64,000 nt of DNA from Desmodesmus armatus (GCA_007449985.2 VIIQ02000255.1:62001-126000); one strand, 5' to 3'. Numbered from the stretch's first letter, positions 22,401 through 33,620 are shown. Translations and numbers: made by a program. The notes: generated from the letters alone by a model not told the origin.

Positions 22401-24011
22401 CCACCCGCATTGAGTGTGTGTGAATGTGTAGACACAGGGAGTGCATCCAGCCGATGCAACCATCCAAGGATGTAACATTCCGAAGTTGGGTATCAGCGCG
22501 TGGGGCCGCCCAGTAAAACTCGTACTCAATCATGAATAATAAAAGGAAACTTTTCAACTGATCAGCTTGCCTCCAGTCTCTCCAGCACCCTGTCTTGCCT
22601 CCCTTTCAGATGGCTGCACAGCTGCAGGTCAAAGAACCCAGCCATGCACCCAACACACCTGGAACCTCCCAGGTAACCAAGCTGACTCCAGCCCCCGCAA
22701 AATCGCATCATGTGTGATGCCTGTCCACCCCTAGCCACCAGCAGCAGTGCAGCTGCCACTGCCGTCTGCACATTTCCCGCCTGGTGCTGACCCACTAGCT
22801 GCAACTGCACTGAGGGAAGGTGCAGCGCTGCAGTGCTGCTGCTTTCCAAGCCGTCAGCAGCAGCAGCAGCAGGAGGAGGAACGGCGGCTGCAATGGCAGC
22901 CAGTGAGGCTGCATCAGCAGAGATAGACAGCAGCTGCCTGGCCAAGTGCTCCCCTGGGCCTGGCAGGATGATGACACCGTTGCTGCTGCTGCTGCTGCTG
23001 CTGGCGCCGGTGCTGCTTGAGTTGTCAGATGGTTGTGCTAGGGATACCTACAAGACGACACAGCAAGGCACAGCACAGCACGTCACAGCACAGCAGTGCA
23101 GGGTACAGCAGCACAGCAGCAGACAACTCGGCCGAGAGCAGACTGTACTTGCGACACAACAACCAAAGAGTGCAAGCCACTATTTCTGCAAAACACCCAT
23201 AACGCCGCGTTCATATTGCTGGCGCCAGGGCTGCCAACAGCACCGCCACCGCTGCCAGCAGTGTGACACAAACTGCCTGTCATCAAACACAGAGTCATAG
23301 AGCCGCTCTTGTTACGGCAACAATGCGCACTGACTGTGTTACCTGCATAAGCCCTTGTGCCCTCAGCAGCGGAGAAGGGGGGGGGGGCAAGAGAAGTAGG
23401 AGAAGGGAGGGGGGCACAAGGGGAGGAAGGGGGAGGGAGGGGGCAAAAGGAAGGAGGAGGGGGGGGGGCGTAGGGATGAAGGGCAGGGGGGGGGAGCAAG
23501 AAGAAGGCAAACAAAACAATGGAGGAAGAGCAAAATACTGCCTCACCTGCACAAGCTCTTCTGCCCTCAGCAGTGGGCACTGCATGTCAGCAGCACCCGC
23601 AACCTCACCAAACACCCTCCACACCACACCATCATCACTGCTGCTGCCATTGCTGCCACTGCTGCTGCCGCTGCTGCCGCCACTGCTGCTACTGCTGCCA
23701 GCACTGCTGCCACTGCTGCCGCCACTGCTGCCAGCCGCCGCCTGAGGCCCCACCACCACTGGCACCCCAGCCTTCATGATCCCCGCCTTAGCCCTTGCAA
23801 TGGACTCCAAACTGCCCCCCAAAGCATCCAAATGGTCCAGCCCTACTGCTGTTAGTATAGCTGCCTGAAGCTGTTTGAATTCAAACACGTTTGTCGCATC
23901 TGTCGCGCCGCCGAGGCCTGTTTCTATAACTGCAATGTCGACGCTTTCGTTGACAAAATGCTGGAGAGCCATTGCGGTGACGACCTCAAAGTGGCTGGGG
24001 TTCGTACTACC

Positions 24012-24061
<50 letters not shown>

Positions 24062-24269
24062 GGATGCGGTCAGCAGCAGCAGCAGCAGCGGCAGCAGCGG
24101 GCGGCGGCTCCTGGTGTGACAGCATGCTAGTGACAGCAGCAGCAGCTTGTACTGCCAGAGCCTCAAACTGCTCAGCAGTTATAGGAACTGCTGAAGGCAC
24201 AGCCGTCGCTGCTGCCGCTGCCGCTGCCGCTGCTGCTGCTGCTGCTGCTGGATGCTGATGCAGGCTACC

Positions 24270-24307
<38 letters not shown>

Positions 24308-24607
24308 CCCAACCAACACCCTCACCAGCACCAATGACAGATACCGGTTTGAGATGAGGTGACCCCACCCCACCCACCACAATCCTCTCCCGCACGTCAA
24401 ACATATGGGGGCTGGTGTAAGTCCCAACCCGGTACCCTGCAGCCCGCAAAACCCCACTGATGAGAGCAGCCACTGAACCCTTGCCCTTAGTACCAGCAAT
24501 GTGCACGACGGACAGCTGCTGCTGTGGGTTACCCATCTCTGCTAACAGCTGTCGCATAGTGCGGAGGTCAAAGCCCTTGCTGCTGCTGCTGCTGCCAGTG
24601 CTGCCAT

Positions 24608-24640
<33 letters not shown>

Positions 24641-24861
24641 CGGCGGCTGCGGAAGGAGCAGCAGCAGTGGCAGCAGTGGCAGCCGCCACCCCAGCTGCTT
24701 TGGGCACCCCAAGCTTTTCATAGTCCACCAAGCTTGCTAGGAAGGCCTGGCCGGGAGGGAGCTCCCCATGCTGCTGCTGCTGCTGTTGCTGCTGCTGCAT
24801 GGTGGTGGTGCAGATTCCAGCTGACAGCAGCCCAGCACTCCCAGCAGCCCAAGCACCTCGC

Positions 24862-24895
<34 letters not shown>

Positions 24896-25013
24896 TTGTT
24901 GCTGCTGTTGCTGCTCTCAAGCTGAGCCGGGAAGTGGCAACAGCAACAGCAGCAGTGGCGAAGGGAGCTGGAGTGCCCACGGCCGCTGCTGCTGCTGCCA
25001 TAGGTCGCCACAT
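19462..25013 (-). CDS. Dihydrofolate synthase / folylpolyglutamate synthase
   Basis: ATP-dependent ligase adding glutamate to dihydropteroate or folates (folate biosynthesis and retention). Exon 1, 25013-23547, has an Ala/Ser/Arg-rich, transit-peptide-like N-terminus, then the family motifs: P-loop HIAGTKGKGSV, TYTSPHMFDVRERI, ETGLGGATDATN and LTAVGLDHLDALGGS. Homopolymer Ala and Ser insertions interrupt the conserved blocks. Exon 2 starts at 23047 and contains LVGQHQAGNVQTA. Further exons are 21557-21406 (YVLDGAHTADSAAAL, AMAADKEHR), 20339-20245 (VVVFTSVPIAGSHARSAPP), 19923-19866 and 19609-19462 (VVVVTGSLHAVAAG, stop). The last four join in perfect codon phase. The conserved WPGR segment expected between exon 2 and the DGAHT exon was not located, so exon 2's 3' end is uncertain. 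Bifunctionality cannot be read from sequence. Confidence 0.88.
20715..20973. mobile_element. Solo LTR with 5-bp target duplication
   Basis: 259 bp with perfect inverted ends TGTAACGGGA..TCCCGTTACA (TG..CA), flanked on both sides by TTGCC (20710-20714 and 20974-20978). Unrelated to the 320-bp LTRs nearby. It lies in an intron of the folate synthase gene, inside the exon-repeat region. A small MITE is the alternative, but TG..CA plus 5 bp favours an LTR. Confidence 0.8.
20974..22405 (-). repeat. Tandem array of the folate synthase DGAHT exon
   Basis: Seven or more copies or part-copies of one exon. Full copy 21557-21406. 3'-half copies with their own acceptor and donor at about 21310-21248 and 21157-21071. 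5'-half copies at about 21753-21665 and 22213-22127. A copy at about 22003-21900 has a 1-bp frameshift and a lost acceptor. A degenerate copy lies near 22400-22330. Scraps of the VAMAADK end recur at about 20500, 20610 and 20995. Long poly-G tracts and a shared GGTGGTAGGGGCGG unit lie between copies. Only 21557-21406 fits the phase of the following exon and carries the whole conserved block. Confidence 0.85.
23336..23577 (-). repeat. Duplicated 3' end of folate synthase exon 1
   Basis: The exon end LLRAEELVQ followed by GTGAGG (donor at 23546) recurs about 200 bp downstream as LLRAQGLMQ followed by GTAACA. A G/A-rich tract separates them. The upstream donor agrees in phase with exon 2, so the second is a decayed duplicate or an alternative donor. 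Confidence 0.65.
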
Positions 25014-25239
25014 GACGGGTATGTGTCCGACCCTACCCACAGCCTCAAGCCAACGCAAGCAGAGGTGTCAAAGCCAGGCCGTCATCACGTGCTGTGCTGT
25101 GCTGTGCTGTGCTGTGCGATGCAGGCCGGCAGGATACAGCGTATGCCAGCCCAGCAACCACCAAACAAACCCAGCAGCACGATTGATGTATCGCTGCTGC
25201 TTTGTTCAGGTCAGGGAGTGACGAAATGCACTGCTGCTG

Positions 25240-25281
<42 letters not shown>

Positions 25282-25284
25282 GTG

Positions 25285-25403
25285 TCAGCCCAGGAGTGGG
25301 GTCAACAGCAGCAGTGCCGCCAGCAGCAATACCCAGAGGGAGGTGACGTTGAAGTCTGCCGGGCGCAGAGGGGGCCAGGTTATGTCCTGGGCCTGCAGCA
25401 GCG

Positions 25404-25498
<95 letters not shown>

Positions 25499-26509
25499 GG
25501 CAGTGAGGGTAGTGGGCCAATGGTGGTATGGTGTGTGACAATGAAGTGAAGAGCAACAGAGGTTTGTTCAGGTCGTTCATGAGTGCTGCTGTTGCTGCAG
25601 CTGCTCGTGCCGTAGCTACAGCTGACTCTTACTGCTACTGCCACTGCTGCTGCCACTGCTACATGCCACCCGTAGCAATTCCTCACCTTTGCAAACGCCT
25701 TGGTGAAGGGAGACTCAAACCAGCCGTTTGGGAACAGCTGAGAGCCACACCCCTGCAGCCCACCAGCAGCAGACAGCACACAGCCTTTAATCAGTCACAA
25801 AATAAGGTTCAAATGCACAGATCACATGTTGTGAGGCATTGCGTTGGTGTGGCATCTCCGAATAAGGTTGGTTGGGGGCCCAGAGGGCTTGATCACAGGC
25901 TGATTGGTGAGAAAATCCTCATATAGCGCATCAAAAGCTCTCCTGAACTGGCACACCCTACGTGGCCCTGAGCTGTTGTGTGACAGATGCGATGCAGTCT
26001 ATTCAAACACGTAAGATGACGTAAGAGTGACGTCACTGACAGTGCAGCAGCTGCTTACCTGTATGGTGGCTGCACTGCTGGTCAGCCCCACGTGCTTCAG
26101 TGTTTCTCCGTCTGGGATCTCCTGACCAGTGAAGGTGAGCTGCACAGCCAGTCGCCCATACAGTAGTAGCATTTTTGTTGGTGTTGTGTGTGTGGGGGGG
26201 GGGGGGTTCCTACAAGTGGATGCTTGCACCACTGGCCGGTACTCTCCACACTGTTTGAAGTGATGGTAGATGCGAGCAAGGCAGTTGAGCCACGATGTAA
26301 ATGCGCTGCACGATGCAAATGCGCTACTTGCGCAGGGAGCAGACGTGTGCAGCTCTGATCCGCAGTGTTAGGCAACACAGCAGTGTGAGGCGGCACCTCA
26401 CCGCCCTTGCTGTGGGGTGGAATCAGGCTTGTCAGGCGTGATCATGTAAGGGACTTACCGGGTGTGTCACGGTGGTGGCGTCCAATTGGTACTGATCAGC
26501 AAGACATGC
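25285..26509 (-). CDS. Unrecognised gene, possibly ubiquitin-like and tail-anchored
   Basis: Three exons join in phase 0: 26509-26459 (ACLADQYQLDATTVTHP), one ending before GTAAGC near 26061 (LTFTGQEIPDGETLKHVGL, then TSSAATIQ) and 25752-25687 (GCGSQLFPNGWFESPFTKAF). The middle exon faintly resembles a ubiquitin-like fold (GQEIPDGETLKHVGL) but the match is weak. A likely last exon ends at the stop at 25285-25287 with a hydrophobic tail FNVTSLWVLLLAALLLLTPL, suggesting a C-terminal membrane anchor. Its phase is not settled. A (CAG)n tract lies in the intervening intron. The 5' end was not found. Coding is likely; function unknown. Confidence 0.5.
25399..25499. repeat. (CAG)n microsatellite
   Basis: About 100 bp of nearly pure CAG with a CAA and a CGG interruption, in an intron of a minus-strand gene. 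Similar triplet runs occur at 24015-24060, 24275-24305, 32653-32698, 53980-54052 and 58037-58132, several of them inside exons. Confidence 0.9.
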
Positions 26510-27412
26510 CTGCGTTGAACAACATAAAAGTGACGTAGGAGGAGTGTGAAACTGTCATATGTGCTGTAAGGCATGCATTCCATGTGACCGTTTGTGCAGG
26601 CGAGACGAGACTTGACCACCAATTTCAGCAAGTGAGGAGGATTGCTATGGTATGCTGTGCTGTGCTGTGCAGTCCTGCTGCTCTGCTGGCGCTGACAGGG
26701 TATACTGAGCCACAGTCGATGCAAGGACCTAGGCGCACGCATCTGCTGGTTGGTTGGTATGCATGCATGTATGCAATCAAACCCATCGTGTTTGTGACCA
26801 GGGGACTCCGATCTGCTGAGACAGGTCTGGACACGTCTGCTTCGGTGCAACAGCAGCAGTTGTCTACCACACTGCTGTCTACCACACACACCTTCAGCAC
26901 TGCTGCTGTTTGGTCTGGGTCCACCCTAACGCTGGCCACCCTCCTGCACCAAATACAACACCAAGTCCGAAGATCAGAGGGTATGGTGCATCAACAGAGC
27001 GCAGGGGTCCACCGACAGGCTGTTGCTGCTGTTGTTACCTCTCACTGTCGGATTTGAGCAGGACCTGCAGCATCTGCTGATGACAGTCTGCACTGTCTTG
27101 GTAGGGGTGAACAGAATGATCAGAGTTGCAGGGGCAGGAAAGACTTTGATTAGTCTGAAATCAGCCTTCTGACTTTACCCTGCTTTGTGCAACCGTTGTG
27201 CAACCGTTGTCAGCTGTAGCTAGGAAGGTATTCAAGCAGTGTAGCTATCTGAAGTCTAGTCACTGTCAGTAATCCGAGCACGATCTCGTCATCTCTCGCC
27301 CCTATCTTCCTGCAGGAAGAGCTGTTCTTCTGCATCAACAGATCACCACCAACCTCAAGTCGCCCGTGCAACCACTCAGGCCTCCGCTTGGTGGCTTTCA
27401 CAATTGAATCCA
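26510..27412. other. No gene recognised
   Basis: Gap between a minus-strand and a plus-strand gene, so it may hold a shared promoter region. It contains GCTGTGCTGTG repeats and an ATGCATGCATGTATGCA stretch. No family-like frame. Confidence 0.4.
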
Positions 27413-30287
27413 ATGAATTGTCTGAAACCGAGCCAAGGACCGTCTTTCGTGTCCAGATCGGCTGTAGCTGCCCGTTGCAGATCTTCCCGTAGTGCCGCGT
27501 CGTGTCCAAACCGCGACATAAAAACAGTTTTGATCGACATAGATGCAGTGGTTCAGGGCTTGGAGGGCCTCAGTACCGCATGGGCCTTTGCTGCAGCATC
27601 AGCAACTACAGACATTGCTGGCAATCCCGGGGTCTACACACGCTACATGCAGCAGCTCATGCCAGTCCTGCAGCAACCTCACGAAGCAGCGCTTATGCTG
27701 CGCCTTCTACATGACGAGGGGATCGTGGGTAAGTCAAGCCTGATGCAGTTGACCAGTTGACCGAGCTAGTACACCACCTGCACTGTCACAACAAATCAGC
27801 CCCCAGTGCTGCACCTGCCACAGTCACTGCAATTTTCACAGCTTCGTCATTTTGTATATAAATTCATTTTCTCAGCTTTTGTGGCAGCCTGGTGGACTCA
27901 TCCTGCGCCCATCACATGTCCACCAACACAACCGCCATGCCAAGCACCATTTGGTGCTGTGCCACGCTGTGCTGTCATCTCCTTGATCGCCCTTTTGCAA
28001 CTGAAGCTTTTGTCCCAATCCCCTTATAAGCCCCTGCCTCCCTTGGAAAGCGCACCTCTTTGCCGTGCCAAGTACTGTCACAATTACTACTCACCTCATG
28101 TAACTGCTATGAACGGTTACCCAGTCAAGTAGAGAGTACCGCTTTGCGGTGAAAGTATCAACTTGTACCCCCCCCCCCCATAAACAACATCCTGACGCTG
28201 CCGCAGGTGCTCGCAGCACAGCAGGGCGTGAGGGCCCAGTGGTTGGCCGGCCTGTCCGCCACTCTGGCAGCCGGCCGCTGCTGTTGAACGAAATCCTTGA
28301 GCACTGGGCGGATGAGATCAAGCCCACCTGCCTGCTGCGTTGGTCGCGACAGGCTGGCTGTAGCAGCACACAGCTGGAGCAGCAGATGAAGGACTCATAC
28401 GAGCAGGTGCGCCCACACAACCTTTTTGTTGGTCCTACATTTGTGCATTCCAACTAAATTCCGAGGGGGGCGGGGGCCTGGGGGGGGTGGGGGTGGGGTG
28501 GGGGGGGGGGGGGGAGGAGGAGGGAGGAGGTGGGGGGGGGGGAGGAGGTGGGAGGAGGGGGAGGGGGGGGCATGTAGCCCACCTGCCTGCTGCGCTGGTC
28601 TAGACAGGCTGGCTGCAACAGCACGCAGCTTGAACAGCAGATGAAGGAGGCATTTGAACAGGTGCGGTTATACTGCAGCTGTGCAATCAACCATGGCATG
28701 CATTTTGTGGGGTGGGGGGTTGGGTCAGGGGATTAGGGCCGGGGGTAGGGTGGGGCAGAGGGCAAGGGGAGGGGGGTGAGGAGGGGGCCGGGGAGGGGGG
28801 GGGGGGGGTGCGCCGCGCACGGGGGGGGGGGGGGGGGTGCGCCGCGCGGGGGGGGGGGGGGGGGGGGGATGACATCAAGCCCACCTGCCTGCAACGCTGG
28901 CCGCGACAGGCTGGCTGCAGCAGCACACTGAAGCAGCAGATGAGGGATGCATACGAGCAGGTGGCATATGCATGGCTTCATACAACCTGGGTGCACTCAG
29001 TGCAGTGGTGAATCACCCCAACACCAGGATGGGTTGTGTTTGTCCCCATTCCGGACTAGAGGCAGAACAGAGTGTGGTAGAGTTGGCACTGGTGACGGAG
29101 GCAGAGACCCAGCCGCCCATCACAAGTTTCAGACGTCAGGCTTGCATGACTACCCTGGTATACACCCTGGCTGCACCCAGTGCAGTGGTGAGTCACCCAT
29201 CACAGGATGGGTTGTGTTAGTTGGGCGCTGCAAGGCTTCATACATCCTTGCAGGTCAACGACATCCCAGATGGCGGGCTAGATAGCCAGAGGTTCAACTC
29301 TAGTGGGCTTGAAGCACATGTTTGCCGTGCAGTTTTGCAATTATTAGTTGCCTGACTACTGCTGCGCCATTGTCTGACACCACCCCCATGCAGGCACAAC
29401 ACAGCATTGAGTGGGAGGTGCTGGACGTGCAGCAGCAGCAACATGGCAGCAGCAGCAGCAGCGGCGGCGGCGGCGGCGGTGGTCACAGCAGGCAGCACCA
29501 TGCAGCACAAGCAACTGCAGCAGTGGTCCCACCCACAGCCTCTCACAATGCGGCATTTGTGAGGGCGCCTTCCGCTGTGAGCACAGTAACCATGCAGTGC
29601 ACAGCAGAACCTGCAGAAACCCTGAATGCTGGCAGCAGCAGCAGCAGCAGCAGCCCCAATGCAACAGCAGCAGCAGGAGCTGTCAGTGTGGTCGTGCAAC
29701 CATATGTGTCGGTTGTGCCCTGCCTGCAGCACTGTGCAGCACAGGTGTGCGTGGCTAGCACGTACCCTCCAGCACTTACAAAGGCTGTGCTGTCAGCAGT
29801 TCAGTTGCTTGAGGTCCCTTCAAATTGCCATCCCAAACAGCAGCAGCAGCGGCAGCAGCAAGTGCGGGTCATTTGTGGCGGCAGCATGCAGCAGTGCTTC
29901 CAGCAGCTTCTTGAACAGCAGCACCAGCAGCTTCTTCAGCAGCAGCAGCAGCAGCAGCAGCAGGAGGAGAAGGAGGACAGACATGCAGCCGGCGGTCCCA
30001 GCAGCTCTCAGTTACTGGTGGTTCTCAGCAGCCCCTGCAAAGCCCCAGCACAGTCACTCCTCCAAGTTGCAAGCACACAGGCGCCGCCGCCGCAGCAGCA
30101 GCAGCAGTTGCTGCAGGGGCAAGAGCCTGCCTTTGAGGTAGCTGAGTGGGCTTGCAAGGCGCCCAGCTTGCGTGCCCGGGCGCTGTCAGGACAGGGTTTA
30201 GGGCTGCTGTCTGAATGGGGTTTTGCGGAGATGCTGGGTGCTGACAGCAGTGATGCTGTTATGGATGGTATAGCCTGGCGCTCGTAA
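27413..30287 (+). CDS. Unrecognised Gln/Ser-rich protein, possibly HAD-like
   Basis: Exon 1 starts at ATG 27413 with an Arg/Ser/Ala-rich leader suggesting an organelle transit peptide, then KTVLIDIDAVVQGLEGL. Its donor is at 27728|GTAAG. Exon 2, 28207-28406 (RPLLLNEILEHWADEIKPTC, then LLRWSRQAG), joins in phase. Exon 3 starts at 29254 (VNDIPDGGLDSQRF). The last exon, from about 29395 to the stop at 30285-30287, encodes poly-Gln, poly-Ser and poly-Gly tracts with islands such as QVRVICGGSMQQCFQQLL. A DxD after a beta-strand-like VLI could be HAD motif I, and later blocks could be motifs II-III, but this is weak. The exon 3 donor is a guess. The gene carries extra copies of exon 2's 3' end. Confidence 0.6.
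28463..28868. repeat. Poly-G tracts between exon copies
   Basis: Three clusters of long G runs (28463-28570, 28720-28805, 28820-28868), interrupted by GGAGGA and GCGCCGCGC. They are strong candidates for G-quadruplexes on the plus strand and for slippage, and sit at the borders of the exon duplicates. Confidence 0.75.
28576..28960 (+). repeat. Two extra copies of an exon 3' end
   Basis: The end of exon 2 (KPTCLLRWSRQAGC..QMKDSYEQ, donor at 28407) recurs at about 28579-28661 (QMKEAFEQ then GTGCGG) and 28869-28960 (QMRDAYEQ then GTGGCA), each still followed by a GT. The copies are separated by poly-G stretches. Both stay open in the same frame, so alternative splicing is possible but not shown. 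Confidence 0.75.
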
Positions 30288-30590
30288 TGTTTCAGTGTGA
30301 CTCATATCAGGTCCTGATGTGTGACGTTGTTGCAGGCTTTCATATCCTGTGCGGAGCCCTGTGTCTGCTTCTTTGTGTCACACCTCAAGTTATTTGAACA
30401 GTTACAGTTGTCGGCCACGTCTCACCCAATGAACACGCAAGCTGGAGTCAGGGGACTCGTGAGGGATGCCATTTGCATGCAAAGCTACATCATGTACAGT
30501 ATGTACGTTCACAGGCTGTGCTGCCTCAGGTGCAGCTAATGCTAGAGTTCTGCGCTTGGACTTAGACTTTGACCTGAACCGGGCAGCCCG

Positions 30591-30652
30591 GCGTGCCTTG
30601 ACTAATGCAGGGCGTGCCTTGACTAATGCAGGGCGTGCCTTGACTAATGCTT
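30591..30652. repeat. Three tandem copies of a 20-bp unit
   Basis: GCGTGCCTTGACTAATGCAG repeated about three times head to tail, just downstream of the TMEM53-like stop codon. No function apparent. Confidence 0.8.
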
Positions 30653-30868
30653 GGTCACAACAGCTGATGTGCTGCGTGGCAGCTAGTGAACGGCAGGCAG
30701 CATTGCCAAACGAAAAGGTCACAATGTCTTCAGCAAGTCCACATCATGCCCAGTGAACATTGCCATGCAAGCCGGGGTCAGGGGGCTTGTACTGGATTCC
30801 ACTTGCATGCCCAACACTGCTTGTACACAAAGTCTATTTCAATCATTGACATTGTGGACTTCACAACG

Positions 30869-32652
30869 TCACAATGTCTTCAGGAAGTCATGCACAGCCC
30901 TCCAGTACTGCTCCGGGTGTGCCCTTGCATGTGCCACATGTGGGGAGTCAGGCCAGGACATCACAGTAACGGCAGCACCCCTGCAATGACAGCAGCAAGG
31001 AAAGTGCAGGGACGAAATGCTGTGGCTGAGGTTGTGCACACACCGGACGAGGGACTGACAGACACATACACCTCAGAGGCCATCTTTCAACAAGCGTACA
31101 GTGTCTCGTCAAGACACAGTGTGTTTGTAGTGCATCACATACACTGTCAAGACAGATGCATTGCATATGGTGAGCACATAGAGGCAAGGGCATGTCCATG
31201 ACGGCGATCAGCCGTACTGGCTGCCAACCTGTTCTTTCTGTAGGCTATGAGTTGCTCCAGTGCGCGTGAGTCACACAGCGGGTCTGAGTAGCTGTACAGG
31301 TACAACTCAGGTGCACCATCAAAGCTGAAGCTCTGCATGTGCCGCCTGCAAGTACGCATAGAAGACAGACAGGCCGGCGGGCGGGGGGGGGGGGGTAATG
31401 GGTAGACAGCTAGACAGCCAGACAGCCAGGCAGGCACACAGCCGCTGTGACAGAGTGGTGAAAAACGTGGTGAAAAGCACTGAGCTGTGACTGACAAACA
31501 TGGCAGCCAGAGTAGTTTGCTCCAATGCGTGTGAGTCACACAGCGGGTCTGAGTGGCTGTACAGGTACAACTCAGGTGCACCATCAAAGCTGAAGCTCTG
31601 CATGTGCCGCCTGCAAGTACGCATAGAAGACAGACAGGCCGGCGGGCGGGGGGGGGGGGGTAATGGGTAGACAGCTAGACAGCCAGACAGCCAGGCAGGC
31701 ACACAGCCGCTGTGACAGAGTGGTGAAAAACGTGGTGAAAAGCACTGAGCTGTGACTGACAAACATGGCAGCCAGAGTAGTTTGCTCCAATGCGTGTGAG
31801 TCACACAGCGGGTCTGAGTGGCTGTACAGGTACAACTCAGGTGCACCACCAAAGCTGAAGCTCTGCATGTGCCGCCTGGAGGTATGCAGGAAAAACAGAC
31901 AGACAGGCAGGCCAGCAGGCATGCGAGCGAATGGGTAGGCAGCCAGGCAGGCAGGCACACAGCTGCTGTGACATGCAACACAGAGTGGTGAAAAGCATTC
32001 TGACAAGCACTGAGCTGTGAGCTGGCATGTATGGCAACCAGAGTGATTTGCTCAATGTGTGCACACTGTGGCACAGAGAGGGTCTGAGTGGCTGTACAGG
32101 TACAACTCAGGTGCACCATCAAAGCTGACGCTTTGCATGTGCCGCCTGAAAATACGCAGGGGAGAAAGGCAGGCAGGCGGGCAGGCGAGCGGGCCGGTGG
32201 GCATGTAGGCAGGCAGTCAGGCAGGCACACAGCCCATGCTGTGCTGCATGCGCAGTATGAACAAGGTATCATCAGCTGCCAAACCCTGGTGTGATGCCAT
32301 CATATGCAACCTTCGAGGTCCTGGCGCAAGGGCATCTTACTCAAAGGCACAACCAACAGGTTGCTGTGACTTTGGATTGACACAGATCAACCCTTACGTC
32401 ACCTGAACCCGCCCGCTGCACAGATACTCACCAAATTTTCCCAGGCCGGTATCCAGACACCAGCAGGCCAAGCGGCAGCAACACAAGGTAAAATGCTACA
32501 GCCGCCAGCAGCCGCACCAGCAGCGGCAGTGTTGCACCAATGGCTGTAGCGCCAGCCTGCAGGTGCATGTAGGCGGGGCTGCTATCGAATATTACTCCTG
32601 CTACTGTAGGAAGCTTGAGTGGAGGCTGGTTGGGGTGGTGTCTTGGGCCATG

Positions 32653-32697
<45 letters not shown>

Positions 32698-33520
32698 GGT
32701 GGATTGGGTGAGGAGCCAGGTGCTCTCGACTACCCAGGCACCCCCATTGCTGAATGCGAACAACACTACGTGCCTATGCAGGGGCAGCACACCATACGAA
32801 CAGAAGCAAAGGAACGGAGGTGAGGAGCGTCAAACAGGGAAGGAGGCAAGGAGGCGCAGTTGAGACAGCTGCAGCTGAGTCAGTGGCGGAAAATACTGTC
32901 ATGTGGTGATTCTATAACTCTATGGTTAAGTCTATGAAGATCACGGAACAGTGACTGCAACTAGGGTGACCAGTCACACTACACTGGCGGCAGCTGCCGC
33001 TGTCACCAGCCCAGCAGACGAGCCACTCACTTGCTTGGGTGGTCTGTGGCAATATTGGGATGCAGGATGTACTAGTCCTTCATCACACCCGTGTAAGCCA
33101 TGCCAATGGGTGTGTGGTGAACATGTCCATCAAGGTAGTACCCCCCCCCCTGCCCCCCGGGGGGCCCCGCGCCCGGGGCCCTGCGCCCCGCAACAGGGAC
33201 TGCAACGATTTGAAACAGGAACCGAAGGCAGTAGGGCTACCAGGCTGGCAGGTAGGACCATCCTGGCTCCCTTGTGGGTTGCTCAGCTTTTGCTGAGCCA
33301 ATTACTGTAACTGTACTGTAACTAAGGCTTACCTGTGTGGGTGGTCTGTGGCAATGTGATTGAGTAGCTCCTGTGCCCACGCATCCCTGTGGGACTGCAA
33401 CAGGGAGAAACCGACTGCAGTGGGCATGATTGCTCGCACACTGGAGTAGCCAGCTGTAGATAGCTGCTCTGCATACTTCTGCAGGTGCTTGTCTTGTGCG
33501 TTCACCCAGCCTAGCAGCAC
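30869..33520 (-). CDS. TMEM53/DUF829-like alpha/beta-hydrolase-fold protein
   Basis: Family known as TMEM53 or DUF829, alpha/beta-hydrolase-like proteins tied to the nuclear envelope in animals. Exons: 33520-33333 (VLLGWVNAQDKHLQKYAEQL), 32773-32432 (HVVLFAFSNGGAWVVESTW, a poly-Ala insertion, VAGVIFDSSPAYMHL), 31345-31229 (GAPELYLYSYSDPLCDSRAL) and 30980-30869 (WPDSPHVAHARAHPEQYW, stop). All three joins keep phase and give the family's order: GW....K, FSnGG, vfDSaP, LYS..D and SpHV.H. The nucleophile-like Ser of FSNGG, the Asp of YSDPLC and the His of SPHVAH would form the triad. The N-terminus is unresolved; a candidate first exon ending near 33798 (RSAVNGMCWCQRPTF) lacks a clear donor. The second exon contains a hydrophobic span (LLAAVAFYLVLLPLGLLV). 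Confidence 0.85.
31517..32145 (-). repeat. Three truncated copies of the TMEM53 LYS..D exon
   Basis: Besides the full exon 31345-31229, near-identical 5' parts start at 31610, 31875 and 32145, each with its AG acceptor. They lose the last 25 bp, including the donor, and run into spacer. The two middle repeat units (about 265 bp, including a poly-G tract and a CAGACAGC-rich stretch) are almost identical, so the expansion is recent. Only the copy farthest downstream has the complete exon. Confidence 0.85.
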
Positions 33521-33620
33521 CTGGGAAAGCAGGCAGGGGCGGTGCATGGTTGCTTTGAAGGTCTGCATGTGCTTGTCTTGTGCATTCACCCAGCCTAGCA
33601 GCAGCTGGAAAAAGCAGGCA
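33030..33620 (-). repeat. Part-copies around the first TMEM53 exon
   Basis: The start of exon 33520-33333 recurs upstream at about 33601-33560 (LLGWVNAQDKHMQ), and its end recurs downstream at about 33075-33033 (ATDHP then AAGTGAG). A strong GC palindrome (GCCCCCCGGGGGGC, 33152-33165) lies between. Another exon-edge duplication in the same gene. Confidence 0.65.

Noticed and set aside
24000..25500. CRISPR-like regular repeats
   Set aside because: The regularity is trinucleotide expansion with no unique spacers, in a eukaryotic genome.
27413..27760. Confident HAD phosphatase call from VLIDIDAVV
   Set aside because: A single DxD after a hydrophobic stretch is too little; later HAD motifs were not convincing, so the gene stays unrecognised.
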